Below are positions 47,338 through 56,494 of a stretch of DNA of 64,000 nt, in pieces (position 1 is the stretch's first letter; each line of letters opens with the position of its first letter). Position numbers and translations under genes: made by a program. This DNA comes from Brevibacterium oceani. Lineage in GTDB: Bacteria; Actinomycetota; Actinomycetes; Actinomycetales; Brevibacteriaceae. The DNA lies in NCBI RefSeq assembly GCF_013623835.1, contig NZ_JABKDE010000003.1, positions 62,001 to 126,000 on the forward strand, read 5' to 3'. The notes beneath the pieces were generated by a model, which was not told where the DNA came from, made no database searches, and saw nothing but the letters and a program-made list of their open reading frames with translations.

Positions 47338-47637
47338 TCACCGCAGTTCGTTCAGGGCCGTCTCCGCGCGTTGCCGGCGGTCCTCGAGCGACATGTCCCA
47401 CCAATACTCACCGCGTTCGCCGAGGCCGTGCTTCGCGGCATCCACCCTCCGTCTCGCCTCCGCGAGCTCATTTCCATCGCCCCGCCTCTTCGCCTGCTTG
47501 ACGGCGTTCCTCGCAGCGCCGAGGTGGCTTTTGAGTTCCTCGATCACGCTCGGTTCCAGTGCTGGGTCGGTTCGTCGCCACCGGCGTCCTTTGACGATCA
47601 GCCAACGCTCGTCATCATTGTCGCTGTTCTCGCTCAT
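47338..47637 (-). CDS. Conserved small basic/acidic protein (99 residues)
   Basis: The sequence starts with DERWLIVKGRRWRRTDP and ends with WWDMSLEDRRQRAETAL; the central part is helical and rich in Arg, Ala and Lys. I recognise this pattern from small actinobacterial proteins of unknown function. Its ATG overlaps the stop of the VOC gene by 4 nt, so the two are co-translated. No domain function can be assigned. Confidence 0.7.
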   Translation of the reverse strand: MSENSDNDDERWLIVKGRRWRRTDPALEPSVIEELKSHLGAARNAVKQAKRRGDGNELAEARRRVDAAKHGLGERGEYWWDMSLEDRRQRAETALNELR

Positions 47638-48083
47638 GCGACGAATATGCAGAACGGATGGCCGGAGGGATCGGCGAAGACGTAGAGTGGCTCGTCTTCG
47701 TCGTCGGTGCGGTCGAAGAGCAGTTCGGCTCCCAAGTCTTCGGCTCGCTGCCGCTGTCGGTCGAGTGCGGCTCTGTCCGCTACGGTGAGATCGAGATGCA
47801 TCTGCATGGGAACGGTCGTCTTCGGCCAGGTGGTCGGCTCAAGATGCGCGACGAGTTGAAACGCCAGCTTCCGATTCCCGCGGGCATCGGTGAGCACGAG
47901 CCAGTCGGGCTCGGCCTCACCGTCCTTCCCATCCTGCCCGCTGCCCGTGACCGATCTGTCCTCGGGTGCGGGTTCGTCCCCGGGCCGGTAGATGTAGCCG
48001 AGCAGATGACGGTAGAACTCCGCCAGTCGTCTCGGGTCGGTCGTGTCGATGACGGTGTGCAGCAGCTCGGGATGATCGCCCAT
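47634..48083 (-). CDS. VOC-superfamily (glyoxalase-like) protein
   Basis: A 149-residue protein with two betaalphabetabetabeta modules: LLHTVIDTTDPRRLAEFYRHLLGY and MHLDLTVADRAALDRQRQRAEDLGAEL, ending VFADPSGHPFCIFVA. Metal-binding residues are plausible at His (LLHT), His (MHLD) and the C-terminal Asp-Pro segment. It belongs to the large uncharacterised glyoxalase/bleomycin-resistance group. It lies between the SnoaL-like gene (8-nt gap) and the 99-residue gene (4-nt overlap). Confidence 0.83.
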   Translation of the reverse strand: MGDHPELLHTVIDTTDPRRLAEFYRHLLGYIYRPGDEPAPEDRSVTGSGQDGKDGEAEPDWLVLTDARGNRKLAFQLVAHLEPTTWPKTTVPMQMHLDLTVADRAALDRQRQRAEDLGAELLFDRTDDEDEPLYVFADPSGHPFCIFVA

Positions 48084-48091
48084 GGCTCGCC

Positions 48092-48466
48092 CTAACCTTC
48101 GTCGAGCGTCAGCGGCGTGAGCACGGCGATCTTCCAGCCGTCATCGATCTGCACGAGCTGATACATGTTCCGCTCGTCTGGAGCACCACCGCGGTACCTC
48201 CAGGTGACATCGGCCCAGATGCTGTGCCCGATCGATGCCACCACGGCAACGTCGGCATCGATCTCCGTCACTCCCTCGTACTGCCCGAAGGCCTGCGCGA
48301 AGAACTGCTCGGTCTGACCCGCATCGGTGACGAGGATCCGCTGTCCCGGGAACTCGATGAGCGCCGGCACCGCATAGTGATCGGCGATCGCCGTGGCATC
48401 CCGATCGAGCAGTGCGCGGGTGTAGGCGTCGAAGAACTGTGTGTGAACCTCTTTGTTCTCATCCAT
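48092..48466 (-). CDS. SnoaL/NTF2-like protein
   Basis: A 124-residue cone-fold protein: VHTQFFDAYTRALLDRDATAIADHYAVPALIEFPG, then HSIWADVTWRYRGG and YQLVQIDDGWKIAVLTPL. These are SnoaL-like or nuclear transport factor 2-like proteins with a hydrophobic cavity. ATG 48466 is chosen over the GTG at 48496. It heads the three-gene minus-strand unit with the VOC and 99-residue genes. Confidence 0.78.
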   Translation of the reverse strand: MDENKEVHTQFFDAYTRALLDRDATAIADHYAVPALIEFPGQRILVTDAGQTEQFFAQAFGQYEGVTEIDADVAVVASIGHSIWADVTWRYRGGAPDERNMYQLVQIDDGWKIAVLTPLTLDEG

Positions 48467-48819
48467 ACCCACGAGGATAGCGAGCCCCGCGGACACAGCG
48501 TGTCCTGATCGGGCTATCGGGCAGAATTACTCAGCCGACGTCGGGCAGAGTCGCTCAGCCGAATCAGGTTCTGGCAGGAGACCTCAACCGGCAAAGCGCC
48601 CTGCGTGACCTCAGTCACGACCAGCCAGGAGTGGGGATTACCCCACGGTCCCATCGGAAACCGGCGAGTAACGTCGAAGGCGTTGCCCATCGTCGATTCG
48701 AAGGAAAGGACGTCCATGTCTCTAGGTGTCATTCCTGTCATTCTCATCATCGTCGGCCACGATGTCATCGGCCGAGATCGTTGAGGTGATGAACACCCTC
48801 GGAACACCGCCGGCCAGCA
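48467..48819. other. 353-nt intergenic region
   Basis: It holds a 24-bp imperfect tandem repeat (CGGGCAGA..TCAGCCGA, about 48518-48562), a small hairpin GTGGGG-ATTA-CCCCAC (48631-48646), and a possible 22-codon reading frame at 48716. I see no other feature. Confidence 0.5.
48716..48784 (+). CDS. Possible 22-residue hydrophobic peptide
   Basis: ATG 48716 is preceded by GAAAGGACGTCC, a good ribosome site. It encodes MSLGVIPVILIIVGHDVIGRDR and a stop. The peptide is hydrophobic. It may be a small membrane peptide or chance; no homology can be judged by eye. Confidence 0.25.
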   Translation: MSLGVIPVILIIVGHDVIGRDR

Positions 48820-50181
48820 TCACTCCGCGCGAATATGCACCGGCCGACTGGCGAAGACACCAGCGACGAGCTGAACAACAAGGAGCACGCCGAGGACGAT
48901 CATCGGCACCGTCCAGGTGCCCGTCGCCGCGTGGATCGCTCCGACGCCCACCGGTCCCAGCCCGGCCAGCAGGTAGCCGATGCCCTGCGACATCGTCGAC
49001 AGGTGCCCCGTGCGGTGGGCCGTCGGGGATCGCCAGACGATGAACGTCAGCGACAGACTGATCGCCGCCCCCTGCCCGAGACCGAGCAGAGTCATCCACA
49101 CGATCGCACCCCCGGCAGGCAGCACAGCCAGCCCGAGATAGGCGGCTCCGATGAGCGCCGCCGAGATCACCACGGGCAGCCACCTCGGCCGCATCCTCGC
49201 CGCCACAGCCGGGGTGACGAGTGAGGCGAGAATACCGGGGAACGCGGAATACGCGAGCATGCCGCCGGCGAGACCGCCCCCCATCCCTGCATCCTGAAGA
49301 ATGGTCGGCACCCACGTCAGCGCCGTGTAATAGCTGACCGACTGCAGCCCCATCAGACCGGTCACGGCGAGCGCGGTCGGGTCGGTCAGGATGGATCGGA
49401 ACGACGGTTCACCACGGTCCGACGGCGCATCCGCGACACCCGCACCGGTCTTCATCCGACCCGGCCGGCGACGCAGCTGAGGGATCCATACGACGAGTGC
49501 GAGCAGCGCGGGAATCACCCACACCGCCAACGCGGGCCGCCAGCTTCCGCCCATCACCGTCAGCAGCGGAGCAGTCAGCCCCGAGGCGATGGCCGCCCCG
49601 ACGAACAGCGCCGCCGAGTACAAGCCCATCATCAGCCCCGACCGGTGGACGAAGTCCTGCTTGATCGCCGCGGGCATGACGACGTTGCCCACGGCGATGG
49701 CGACTCCGACGAGGACGGTGCCGGCGAACAGGGCGAGCAGACTCGGATGCAGCCGCAGCAGGATCCCGGCCGCAAGGACGGCCATCGTCAGCCCGAGAAG
49801 ACGGTGCATGCCGAAGCGCCTGGTCAGGCCCGGGGTGAGGAACGCGAAGGCACCGAAGGCGAAGACGGGGATCGTCGTGAGCAGGCTCGCCGAGGTGGCC
49901 GACAGACCCAGCGACACCCGGATGTCGCCGAGAACGGGTCCGATCGAGGCGACCCCGATGCGCAGATTGAGACCGAGGAGGATGAGTCCGATCCCGAGGA
50001 TGAGCAGGGCCCATTTCCCGCGCGGCCGCTCGGTGGGCTCTCCCACCTCGGCGGGAGTCGGAGGCTCACCGCCGGGGACGGGATAGTCCTCGAGAGGAGC
50101 GTGGAGGGAGTGGTGGGAGGACACCACCTCGGCGCTGGCTGCGGCTTGTTCCGTGGGGAAATCTGGGCGCGACGATGTCAT
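48820..50181 (-). CDS. MFS exporter of the CynX/NimT group
   Basis: A 453-residue, 12-helix carrier. LNLRIGVASIGPVLGDIR and LLTTIPVFAFGAFAFLTPGL in the N-terminal half are typical of the CynX/NimT family. The N-terminal 50 residues are a charged, Pro-rich cytosolic tail. ATG 50181 has AAGGA 5 nt upstream; the frame is open to 50289. It is divergent from an AraC-family regulator, the arrangement of E. coli nimT (yeaN) and nimR (yeaM), where NimT exports 2-nitroimidazole and NimR represses it. A drug or toxin export role is inferred. Confidence 0.85.
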   Translation of the reverse strand: MTSSRPDFPTEQAAASAEVVSSHHSLHAPLEDYPVPGGEPPTPAEVGEPTERPRGKWALLILGIGLILLGLNLRIGVASIGPVLGDIRVSLGLSATSASLLTTIPVFAFGAFAFLTPGLTRRFGMHRLLGLTMAVLAAGILLRLHPSLLALFAGTVLVGVAIAVGNVVMPAAIKQDFVHRSGLMMGLYSAALFVGAAIASGLTAPLLTVMGGSWRPALAVWVIPALLALVVWIPQLRRRPGRMKTGAGVADAPSDRGEPSFRSILTDPTALAVTGLMGLQSVSYYTALTWVPTILQDAGMGGGLAGGMLAYSAFPGILASLVTPAVAARMRPRWLPVVISAALIGAAYLGLAVLPAGGAIVWMTLLGLGQGAAISLSLTFIVWRSPTAHRTGHLSTMSQGIGYLLAGLGPVGVGAIHAATGTWTVPMIVLGVLLVVQLVAGVFASRPVHIRAE

Positions 50182-50307
50182 GGAATCCTTCGCTGATCGG
50201 TGGGTGGTATCGCGGGACGGAGACCCGAGTAAGAGGGCGCTCGCGGCGCGGCACCACTCCATCCTCGTGTGCGGAGGCAGGGCGCTCAACCGTTAAACTG
50301 CCGAGTG

Positions 50308-51075
50308 ATGCTCGAATTCCGCCACGACCACTATTCGCCCGAGCTGATCCAACGCCTCGGCCACGCCGAGTTCACTCCTGCCCACGTTCATGACCAGGGC
50401 CATCTCGTCTATCCGGCCAGCGGCGTGCTGTCGATGGTCACCGATGCCGGTTCGTGGATTGCGCCGTCGAACCGGGCGGTGTGGATCCCCGCACACTTCA
50501 CCCACCAGCACCGCGCCCACGGGATCACCGACATGCGTGTCGTCTTCATGACCGCGTCCTTCGCCGGACTCCTGCCGCCGCGCCCGGCGGTCCTCGCCGT
50601 CTCGCCGCTGGCCCGGGAGGCCCTGCTCGCCCTCACCGCCGCCGAGGAGGATGGCGTCCCCCGACGGTCGGCACCGGCACGGGACCGGCTGCGTATGGTC
50701 ATCATCGATGACGCGGTCTCCACCGCCGAACAGCCTCTCCACCTGCCCGAGCCCCGCGATGAGCGCCTGCTCGCACTCACCCACCTCGTCGAATCCGACA
50801 TGGCCAGTCCTGCCACCCTCGCCGAGCTGGGCCGACGGATCGGTGAGAGCGAACGGACCCTGTCCCGCCTCTTCGCCGAGGAGACCGGAATGAGCTTCCG
50901 TCAGTGGCGGACCCAGCTGCGCATTCACCGCGCCCTGCTCATGCTCACCGACGGCACCTCTGTCATCGATACCGCTGTCGCCTGCGGCTGGGCCAACCCG
51001 AGCGCTTTCATCGACGCGTTCACCGCCCTCGTCGGGCAGACGCCGGGTCGGTACCAGCGGGCGCTGCATTCCTGA
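50308..51075 (+). CDS. AraC-family regulator (NimR-like)
   Basis: A 255-residue protein. The N-terminal cupin sensor is at 1-90 (HAEFTPAHVHDQGHLVYP..), and the C-terminal double helix-turn-helix starts at LAELGRRIGESERTLSRLFAEETGMSFRQWRTQLRIHRAL (split over positions 165-205) and ends with WANPSAFIDAFTALVGQTPGRYQ. ATG 50308 starts the protein. It is divergent from the NimT-like exporter, so it probably controls that gene. Confidence 0.87.
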   Translation: MLEFRHDHYSPELIQRLGHAEFTPAHVHDQGHLVYPASGVLSMVTDAGSWIAPSNRAVWIPAHFTHQHRAHGITDMRVVFMTASFAGLLPPRPAVLAVSPLAREALLALTAAEEDGVPRRSAPARDRLRMVIIDDAVSTAEQPLHLPEPRDERLLALTHLVESDMASPATLAELGRRIGESERTLSRLFAEETGMSFRQWRTQLRIHRALLMLTDGTSVIDTAVACGWANPSAFIDAFTALVGQTPGRYQRALHS

Positions 51076-51181
51076 GGACAGCGCGGACTCCACGCCCCGT
51101 GTCCCCGGGCACGAAGGCCCGAACGTCCGAGCGGGACTCAGGATTCCGCTCCATGTCCCGGTCCAATGAGAAGATGGCTTC

Positions 51182-54100
51182 GTGCCCGAGAACCGTTCGA
51201 ACCCCGCCGCGACCGGCCCCACCTCCGCACCGTCGGCGACGGGTGCCGCGGGTACTCCCGCCGACTGGCGTGAGGCCCTGGCTCCCCTCGCCGAGGCGGC
51301 TCCGCAGATCCACACGCCCGTGGCCCTGGGATTCGAACTCGTCGAGGTCATCCCCCGCACCTGGTTCGAAGCCCAGCATTCGGTCCTCCTCGACAAAGAT
51401 GCCGTCACGCCCGGCGCGAATCCGTCTCTGGCCATCCGCCCGCTCATGCTCAGCGATTCCGGCAACTGGGTGAAGCGGTCCCTGTCATGGCGCACGATCG
51501 ACCGCATGGCCCGCCAGCACGGCATCGACCCGGCCCATCAGGAATGGTTCGCTCAGCTCGCCGGACTGCGCACCCGCGGGAAGACAGACTTCACGCCCGA
51601 CGGGGCGCCGTACCACCTCGGCGATTTCCGCACTCCCCTGCTGTGGGATCACTTCACGCAGGGGAAGAAGCTCGGCATCGAATTCGTCGGCATCAACCCG
51701 GGCATGAGCGTCCGGATCGGGCATCAGGCGAAGTCGGCCATCGACATCCGTCGCAGTCAGGGTCGACTGCGCGTCCAGACGCGGGCGAGCATCGACGAAC
51801 GCGAATATACCCCCGGGCTGATCAAGCCGATCTGGACGCACGGTTTCTTCGGCATCGACGTCACCAGCGGTTTCACCGTCACCCTCGCCCCCGCGGAGAC
51901 CCCGACGAAGGAATCCGCACTGCCCGTGCTCAAATCGCCCGGACCGATTACGATCCCCGAGGCCGAGACAGAAGAGTTCTTCGCGGAGTACTACCCGCAG
52001 CTGCGCACCAGCGCCGAGGTCATCAGCAGCGACGCCACCGTTTCCTTCCCGCAGTACGGCCGCCCCCGCCTCGTCGTCTTCGTCGCCTTCGGTGCCGGCG
52101 ACAGACTCTCCCTGCGCTGGTATTGGGAATATCAGGGACCCCGCCGCACCTTCCCCGTCATCGATCGGGCGAAGCTCAGCGCCGCCTCGGCGAGAGAATA
52201 TGCGGAGCAACGCGAACTCGACTTCGAAGACGCCGTCGTCACCGAGGTCGACAGACTCCTTGCCGACACCCACGAAACCGGGTCCGCCCTGCCTGCCATC
52301 AAGGACGTCGAACTCGACGACGCAGACACCGCGGATTTCGTCGTCAACGTCTTGCCCGGGCTCGAGGAGGTCGAGCACGTCAAGGTCATCACACGCGGAA
52401 AGAAGCAGCCGTACCGGGAGCTCGGCGGGGAACCGACCGTGAAGATCACCTCGGTCGAGTCGGAGAAGAACGACTGGTTCGACCTCGGTTTCCAGATCAG
52501 CATCGACGGGCGCCCGGTCCCCTTCGTCAAGCTGTACAAGGCGCTGGCCGCCGGGACGAGGAAGATCAAGCTCTCCGACGATTCGTTCCTGTCGCTGAAC
52601 AAGCCGATCTTCGACAAGCTCAAAGCCCTCCTCGCCGAGGCGGACCTCATCCCCGAATGGGAACCCGGAGCACCGAAGATCTCCCGCATGCACGTGGGCC
52701 TGTGGTCGGATTTCGAGGACCTCGCCGATGAGTCCGAACCCGCCGTGACCTGGCGGGACTCCGTGCGTGCATTGGCCGACCTCGAACACCTGCCCGCCAC
52801 CGAGGTGCCCGATCTGGGTACCGCACGTCTGCGGCCCTACCAGGTTCAGGGGTTCCGGTGGTTGGCGCTGCTCTACCGGTGCCGCCTCGGCGGGATCCTC
52901 GCTGATGACATGGGCCTGGGCAAGACCCTGCAGACGCTTGCGCTCATCAAACACGTGCAGGCGAGCGCTCCGTTCCTCGTCGTCGCCCCGACCTCGGTGG
53001 TGCCGAATTGGGTGAAGGAGGCGACCGCGTTCACCCCCGATCTCGATGTCCGTGTCGTGGCCGAATCGACGCGGGCGCGTGGGATCGACCTCGCCGAGGT
53101 GGCGCACGGTGCCGATGTCATCGTCATGTCGTATGCGATGCTGCGGCTCGAGGAGGACCCGATCTCGCGGATGGAGTGGTCCGGGCTGATCCTCGACGAA
53201 GCGCAGTTCGTCAAGAACGCCTCCTCGCAGGCTCATCAGGCGGCGAAGGCGGTGAACGCACCGTTCCGACTGGCGCTGACGGGCACGCCTTTGGAGAATT
53301 CGCTGCGGGATGTGTGGTCGCTGTTCTCGATCACCGCGCCGGGACTGTTCCCGAGTCCGCACCGGTTCGACGACGAGTACGTCCGCCCGATCGAGTCGGG
53401 GGAGAACCCGGGGCGCATGCAGCGACTGCAGCGGCGGATCCGTCCATTCATGATGCGGCGGACGAAGGATCTGGTGGCCGCGGATCTGCCGGAGAAGCAG
53501 GAGCAGGTCATCACGGTCGAGCTCAATTCCGCGCACCGGAAGCTCTATGATCGGGTGCTGCAGAAGGAGCGGAAGAAGATCCTCGGCTTCATCGACAGCG
53601 AGTACGACAAGCAGCGGTTCATCGTCTTCCGGTCGCTCACCCTGCTGCGCATGCTCGCACTCGACCCTGCCATCGTCGACGCCGAGCATTCCGAGGTGCC
53701 GTCGTCGAAGCTGGCGGCGCTGATGGAGCGGCTCGAGGATGTCATCGCCGAGGGGCATCGGTCGATCGTGTTCAGTCAGTTCACATCGTTCCTCGACCGT
53801 GTGGCCTCCGGGCTCGAGGCGCGCGGCATTCCCTACGTTGTCCTCGACGGATCGACGCGCAATCGAGGGGCCGTGGTCGAGGCGTTCCGGTCCGGTGAGG
53901 CTCCGGTGTTCCTCATCAGTCTCAAGGCCGGCGGGTTCGGCCTCAACCTCACCGAGGCGGACTACGTCTTCCTCATGGATCCGTGGTGGAATCCGGCCGC
54001 GGAGAATCAGGCCATCGACCGTGCGCACCGAATCGGGCAGACGAAGAACGTCATGGTCTACCGCTACGTCGCCGAGGGCACGATCGAGCAGAAGGTGCTC

Positions 54101-54238
54101 GCCCTGCAGAAGCGCAAGGCCGAACTCTTCGACTCACTCATGTCCGATGCCGGAACGTTCGAGGGCCGCGGGCGTTCCGGTCAGGCATTCAGCCAGACGG
54201 TGACGGCAGAGGACATCAAAGGGCTCCTCGAAGGGTAG
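51182..54238 (+). CDS. SNF2/SWI2-family DNA helicase
   Basis: A 1018-residue Swi2/Snf2 ATPase. The N-terminal half (about 1-520) is a uncharacterised accessory region of strands and helices. The ATPase core begins at about 545: PYQVQGFRWL, GGILADDMGLGKTLQTLALI, VIVMSYAML, ILDEAQFVKN, LTGTPLENSL, then in the second RecA lobe SIVFSQFTSF, LISLKAGGFGLNLTEADYVFLMD and IDRAHRIGQTKNV. It remodels DNA or protein-DNA complexes, perhaps like the RapA or HepA family. Start GTG 51182 has a weak ribosome site. No restriction or phage-defence partner gene is adjacent. Confidence 0.92.
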   Translation: MPENRSNPAATGPTSAPSATGAAGTPADWREALAPLAEAAPQIHTPVALGFELVEVIPRTWFEAQHSVLLDKDAVTPGANPSLAIRPLMLSDSGNWVKRSLSWRTIDRMARQHGIDPAHQEWFAQLAGLRTRGKTDFTPDGAPYHLGDFRTPLLWDHFTQGKKLGIEFVGINPGMSVRIGHQAKSAIDIRRSQGRLRVQTRASIDEREYTPGLIKPIWTHGFFGIDVTSGFTVTLAPAETPTKESALPVLKSPGPITIPEAETEEFFAEYYPQLRTSAEVISSDATVSFPQYGRPRLVVFVAFGAGDRLSLRWYWEYQGPRRTFPVIDRAKLSAASAREYAEQRELDFEDAVVTEVDRLLADTHETGSALPAIKDVELDDADTADFVVNVLPGLEEVEHVKVITRGKKQPYRELGGEPTVKITSVESEKNDWFDLGFQISIDGRPVPFVKLYKALAAGTRKIKLSDDSFLSLNKPIFDKLKALLAEADLIPEWEPGAPKISRMHVGLWSDFEDLADESEPAVTWRDSVRALADLEHLPATEVPDLGTARLRPYQVQGFRWLALLYRCRLGGILADDMGLGKTLQTLALIKHVQASAPFLVVAPTSVVPNWVKEATAFTPDLDVRVVAESTRARGIDLAEVAHGADVIVMSYAMLRLEEDPISRMEWSGLILDEAQFVKNASSQAHQAAKAVNAPFRLALTGTPLENSLRDVWSLFSITAPGLFPSPHRFDDEYVRPIESGENPGRMQRLQRRIRPFMMRRTKDLVAADLPEKQEQVITVELNSAHRKLYDRVLQKERKKILGFIDSEYDKQRFIVFRSLTLLRMLALDPAIVDAEHSEVPSSKLAALMERLEDVIAEGHRSIVFSQFTSFLDRVASGLEARGIPYVVLDGSTRNRGAVVEAFRSGEAPVFLISLKAGGFGLNLTEADYVFLMDPWWNPAAENQAIDRAHRIGQTKNVMVYRYVAEGTIEQKVLALQKRKAELFDSLMSDAGTFEGRGRSGQAFSQTVTAEDIKGLLEG

Positions 54239-54270
54239 GTGCAGGTCTCCGTCAGCACGAGCCTCCGGGT

Positions 54271-55029
54271 TCAGGCCGTCTCGGGATCGGCGCCGAGCAC
54301 CTTGGCCTTCGCCTCCGCGAATTCAGCATCCGTCAGGGCCCCTTGCGCGTGGAGGGCTGCGAGCTGAGCCAACTGGTCGTTGACGGTCGGAGTCTGCACG
54401 GAGGCCTGTCCGGTCGCTCGCTCTGCCGCCCGCGGACGCTCGGCTTGGACGACAGACCAGCCATCGGCGAAGCGCCAGATCTGGACGGCATCACCGGGCA
54501 CCGGCGCTTCGAAGGGCTGGAACGAGGCGTCTCGCGCCAGGCATCCGGTCACGATCTTTCCGCGCTCGTCTTCGACGGCCAGGAGGAAGTCGGCCGTTCC
54601 GCCCGAGTCCGTGCGCTGGATCCAACTGTCGGTGACGACACCTGCCGACGGTGGCGTGTCTGCGAATGCGGAAGCATACCGGCGCCGAAATCGGTCTCCG
54701 GCCGGCTGTCGTGCCGCAGATCGAAACAGCGCCACCCACAGCGGCAGCAGGAAGAACCAGGGAAACGCGGTCCAGAGGATGTTCCAGAACCATGGGAAGA
54801 AGCCTTCGTGGTCCCAGGCGTTGACCGTGACCAGCCAGACGAAGCCGACGGAGACGAGGGCCAGGAGCGCGAACCGCACCGCGATCTTACCTGCGCCCGC
54901 CCGGGTTCCGAGCAGGGCTTCTGCCGATTCGGGAAGGTCCATCGGCGACTGGCCGTAGGGCACCACGCGCAGGATCGCGCGTTTGTCGGCGAACCTCTTC
55001 GCCTCGATGAAAAGCTCTGCTCTGCTCAC
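54271..55029 (-). CDS. Hypothetical membrane protein with a C-terminal SHOCT domain
   Basis: A 252-residue protein with two hydrophobic helices (about 50-70 and 80-105: LALVSVGFVWLVTV, FPWFFLLPLWVALF). The C-terminal QLAQLAALHAQGALTDAEFAEAKAKVLG is a SHOCT domain, a short oligomerisation module. The middle (ADFLLAVEDERGKIVTG) is a small beta domain. Convergent with the helicase gene. Function unknown. Confidence 0.75.
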   Translation of the reverse strand: MSRAELFIEAKRFADKRAILRVVPYGQSPMDLPESAEALLGTRAGAGKIAVRFALLALVSVGFVWLVTVNAWDHEGFFPWFWNILWTAFPWFFLLPLWVALFRSAARQPAGDRFRRRYASAFADTPPSAGVVTDSWIQRTDSGGTADFLLAVEDERGKIVTGCLARDASFQPFEAPVPGDAVQIWRFADGWSVVQAERPRAAERATGQASVQTPTVNDQLAQLAALHAQGALTDAEFAEAKAKVLGADPETA

Positions 55030-55356
55030 TGTGACCCTTCCTCCGCTGATCCGCCGTCATCAATCATAATGGCAGTTCACAGCGCCGATCACGGTGCGGG
55101 CAGAGGGCGATCGCGAGGTGGAGAACGGACTCGAGTCGACGACCGACGCCGAGATCGTGCAGACGACGATGGTCGAGGACACCGACGCCGAGGTCGAGGT
55201 GAGCACTCTCGACCGGAGTCGGATCTCACTCCAGCGGAAAAGGATCTCGATGCCGAGGCTGGAGCGCTCATCGACCGAGTGGTCACGGGAGTAGACGATG
55301 CCACCGGTCACCCACCTCGGCGATCACGAGAGCACCGGCCCTTTCGCCGATACGGT
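55030..55356. other. 327-nt intergenic region, nothing definite
   Basis: Open frames of 60-85 codons exist on both strands but show no start context, composition or similarity that I trust. One CCACCTCGG motif is at about 55313. It probably carries control sequence only. Confidence 0.4.
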
Positions 55357-56340
55357 CTATGACAGCCGCTCGGGACCTTGATCCCTGCTGCCGACCTCGA
55401 GCGGCCTGCGCCCCGGTGCCGATGGGGTGAGCACGACCTCCTGGATCATCGGCAGCTTCTCGAGTTCGACCTCGGCCTCGCGCAGCCGCAGCGCCAACGC
55501 ACTCTCCCGGTCGTCGCCGGTGAGGTCGATGGCCGCGACGACGTAGACGCGTCCGGCGCCGACGAACTCGATGTGCAGGTAGGAGACGCTGGCGATCGAG
55601 GGGTTCTCGAGCATGGATTCGAGCAGGTCATCGCGCACAGCGGGGCTCACGGTCTCGCCGACGAGGAAGCGACGGTTGCGGTCCATGAGCACGATCGCGA
55701 CGATGCCGAGCAGCACGCCGACGAGGATCGACCCGATCGCGTCGAAGACGGCGATGCCGGTGATCTGGTGGCCCAGCATCGCGAAGAAGGCGATGGCGAT
55801 GCCGATGAGTGCCGCGGCATCCTCGGCGAACACCGCGCGCAGGGTCGGGTTCGATCCGTTCATCACATAGTCGACGGTGTGGCGGCGCAGCTTGACCGCC
55901 CGACCGTGAGCCTGCCGCACCGACTGGATGAATGAGAAGCCTTCGAACAGGGCTGAGACGCCGAGGACGATGTAGCCGACGAGGTAGCTGGTTTCGGATT
56001 CACCGGCGGAGAGTGATTGGATGCCGTGCCAGATCGACACGGCCGATCCGACGGAGAAGAGACCGAAGGCCGCGAACATCGACCATACATACGCTTCGCG
56101 ACCGTGCCCGAGCGGGTGGTCCGCATCGGCCGGCTTCGCTCCGCGCCGTTCTGCGACGAGGAGGAAGACCTCATTGCCGGTGTCGGCCCAGGAGTGGGCA
56201 GCCTCGGCGACGAGGGCGGCGGAGCCGGTGATGACCGCGGCGATCGTCTTCGCGATGGCCACGGCGAGGTTCGCGACGAAGGCGATGATGACGGTGACCG
56301 TACTGTCGCTCGAAGGCTGCTCACTGTCCTGCTCGCTCAT
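55357..56340 (-). CDS. Cation diffusion facilitator (CDF) metal exporter
   Basis: A 327-residue CDF protein with six helices (about 15-230) and a cytosolic domain. TM2 has EAAHSWADTGNE (His-x-x-x-Asp pair) and TM5 has FAEDAAALIG (Glu-Asp); AEDAAAL is close to the ZnT9/SLC30A9 branch of CDF. It moves Zn, Mn or similar divalent cations out of the cytosol, driven by protons. GAGAGGAAG precedes ATG 56340. No metal-responsive box is evident in the divergent 154-nt region to the DedA gene. Confidence 0.88.
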   Translation of the reverse strand: MSEQDSEQPSSDSTVTVIIAFVANLAVAIAKTIAAVITGSAALVAEAAHSWADTGNEVFLLVAERRGAKPADADHPLGHGREAYVWSMFAAFGLFSVGSAVSIWHGIQSLSAGESETSYLVGYIVLGVSALFEGFSFIQSVRQAHGRAVKLRRHTVDYVMNGSNPTLRAVFAEDAAALIGIAIAFFAMLGHQITGIAVFDAIGSILVGVLLGIVAIVLMDRNRRFLVGETVSPAVRDDLLESMLENPSIASVSYLHIEFVGAGRVYVVAAIDLTGDDRESALALRLREAEVELEKLPMIQEVVLTPSAPGRRPLEVGSRDQGPERLS

Positions 56341-56494
56341 CGCGCTTCCTCTCACTCGGCCGGTGGGGCGTTCGATCCCAGCTTACGGCGATCCCTTCTC
56401 ATCGGCTGGGCACTCGTGCGACCTGCCCAGCCGGTCTTCGAGAGGTCGGGGCCCTCTCAGATCGCGTCCAGGCCGGATGTCGGATGATGGAGGC

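Noticed and set aside
55030..55356. Open frames of 60-85 codons on both strands
   Set aside because: No ribosome site, no domain, and low-complexity composition; likely not genes.
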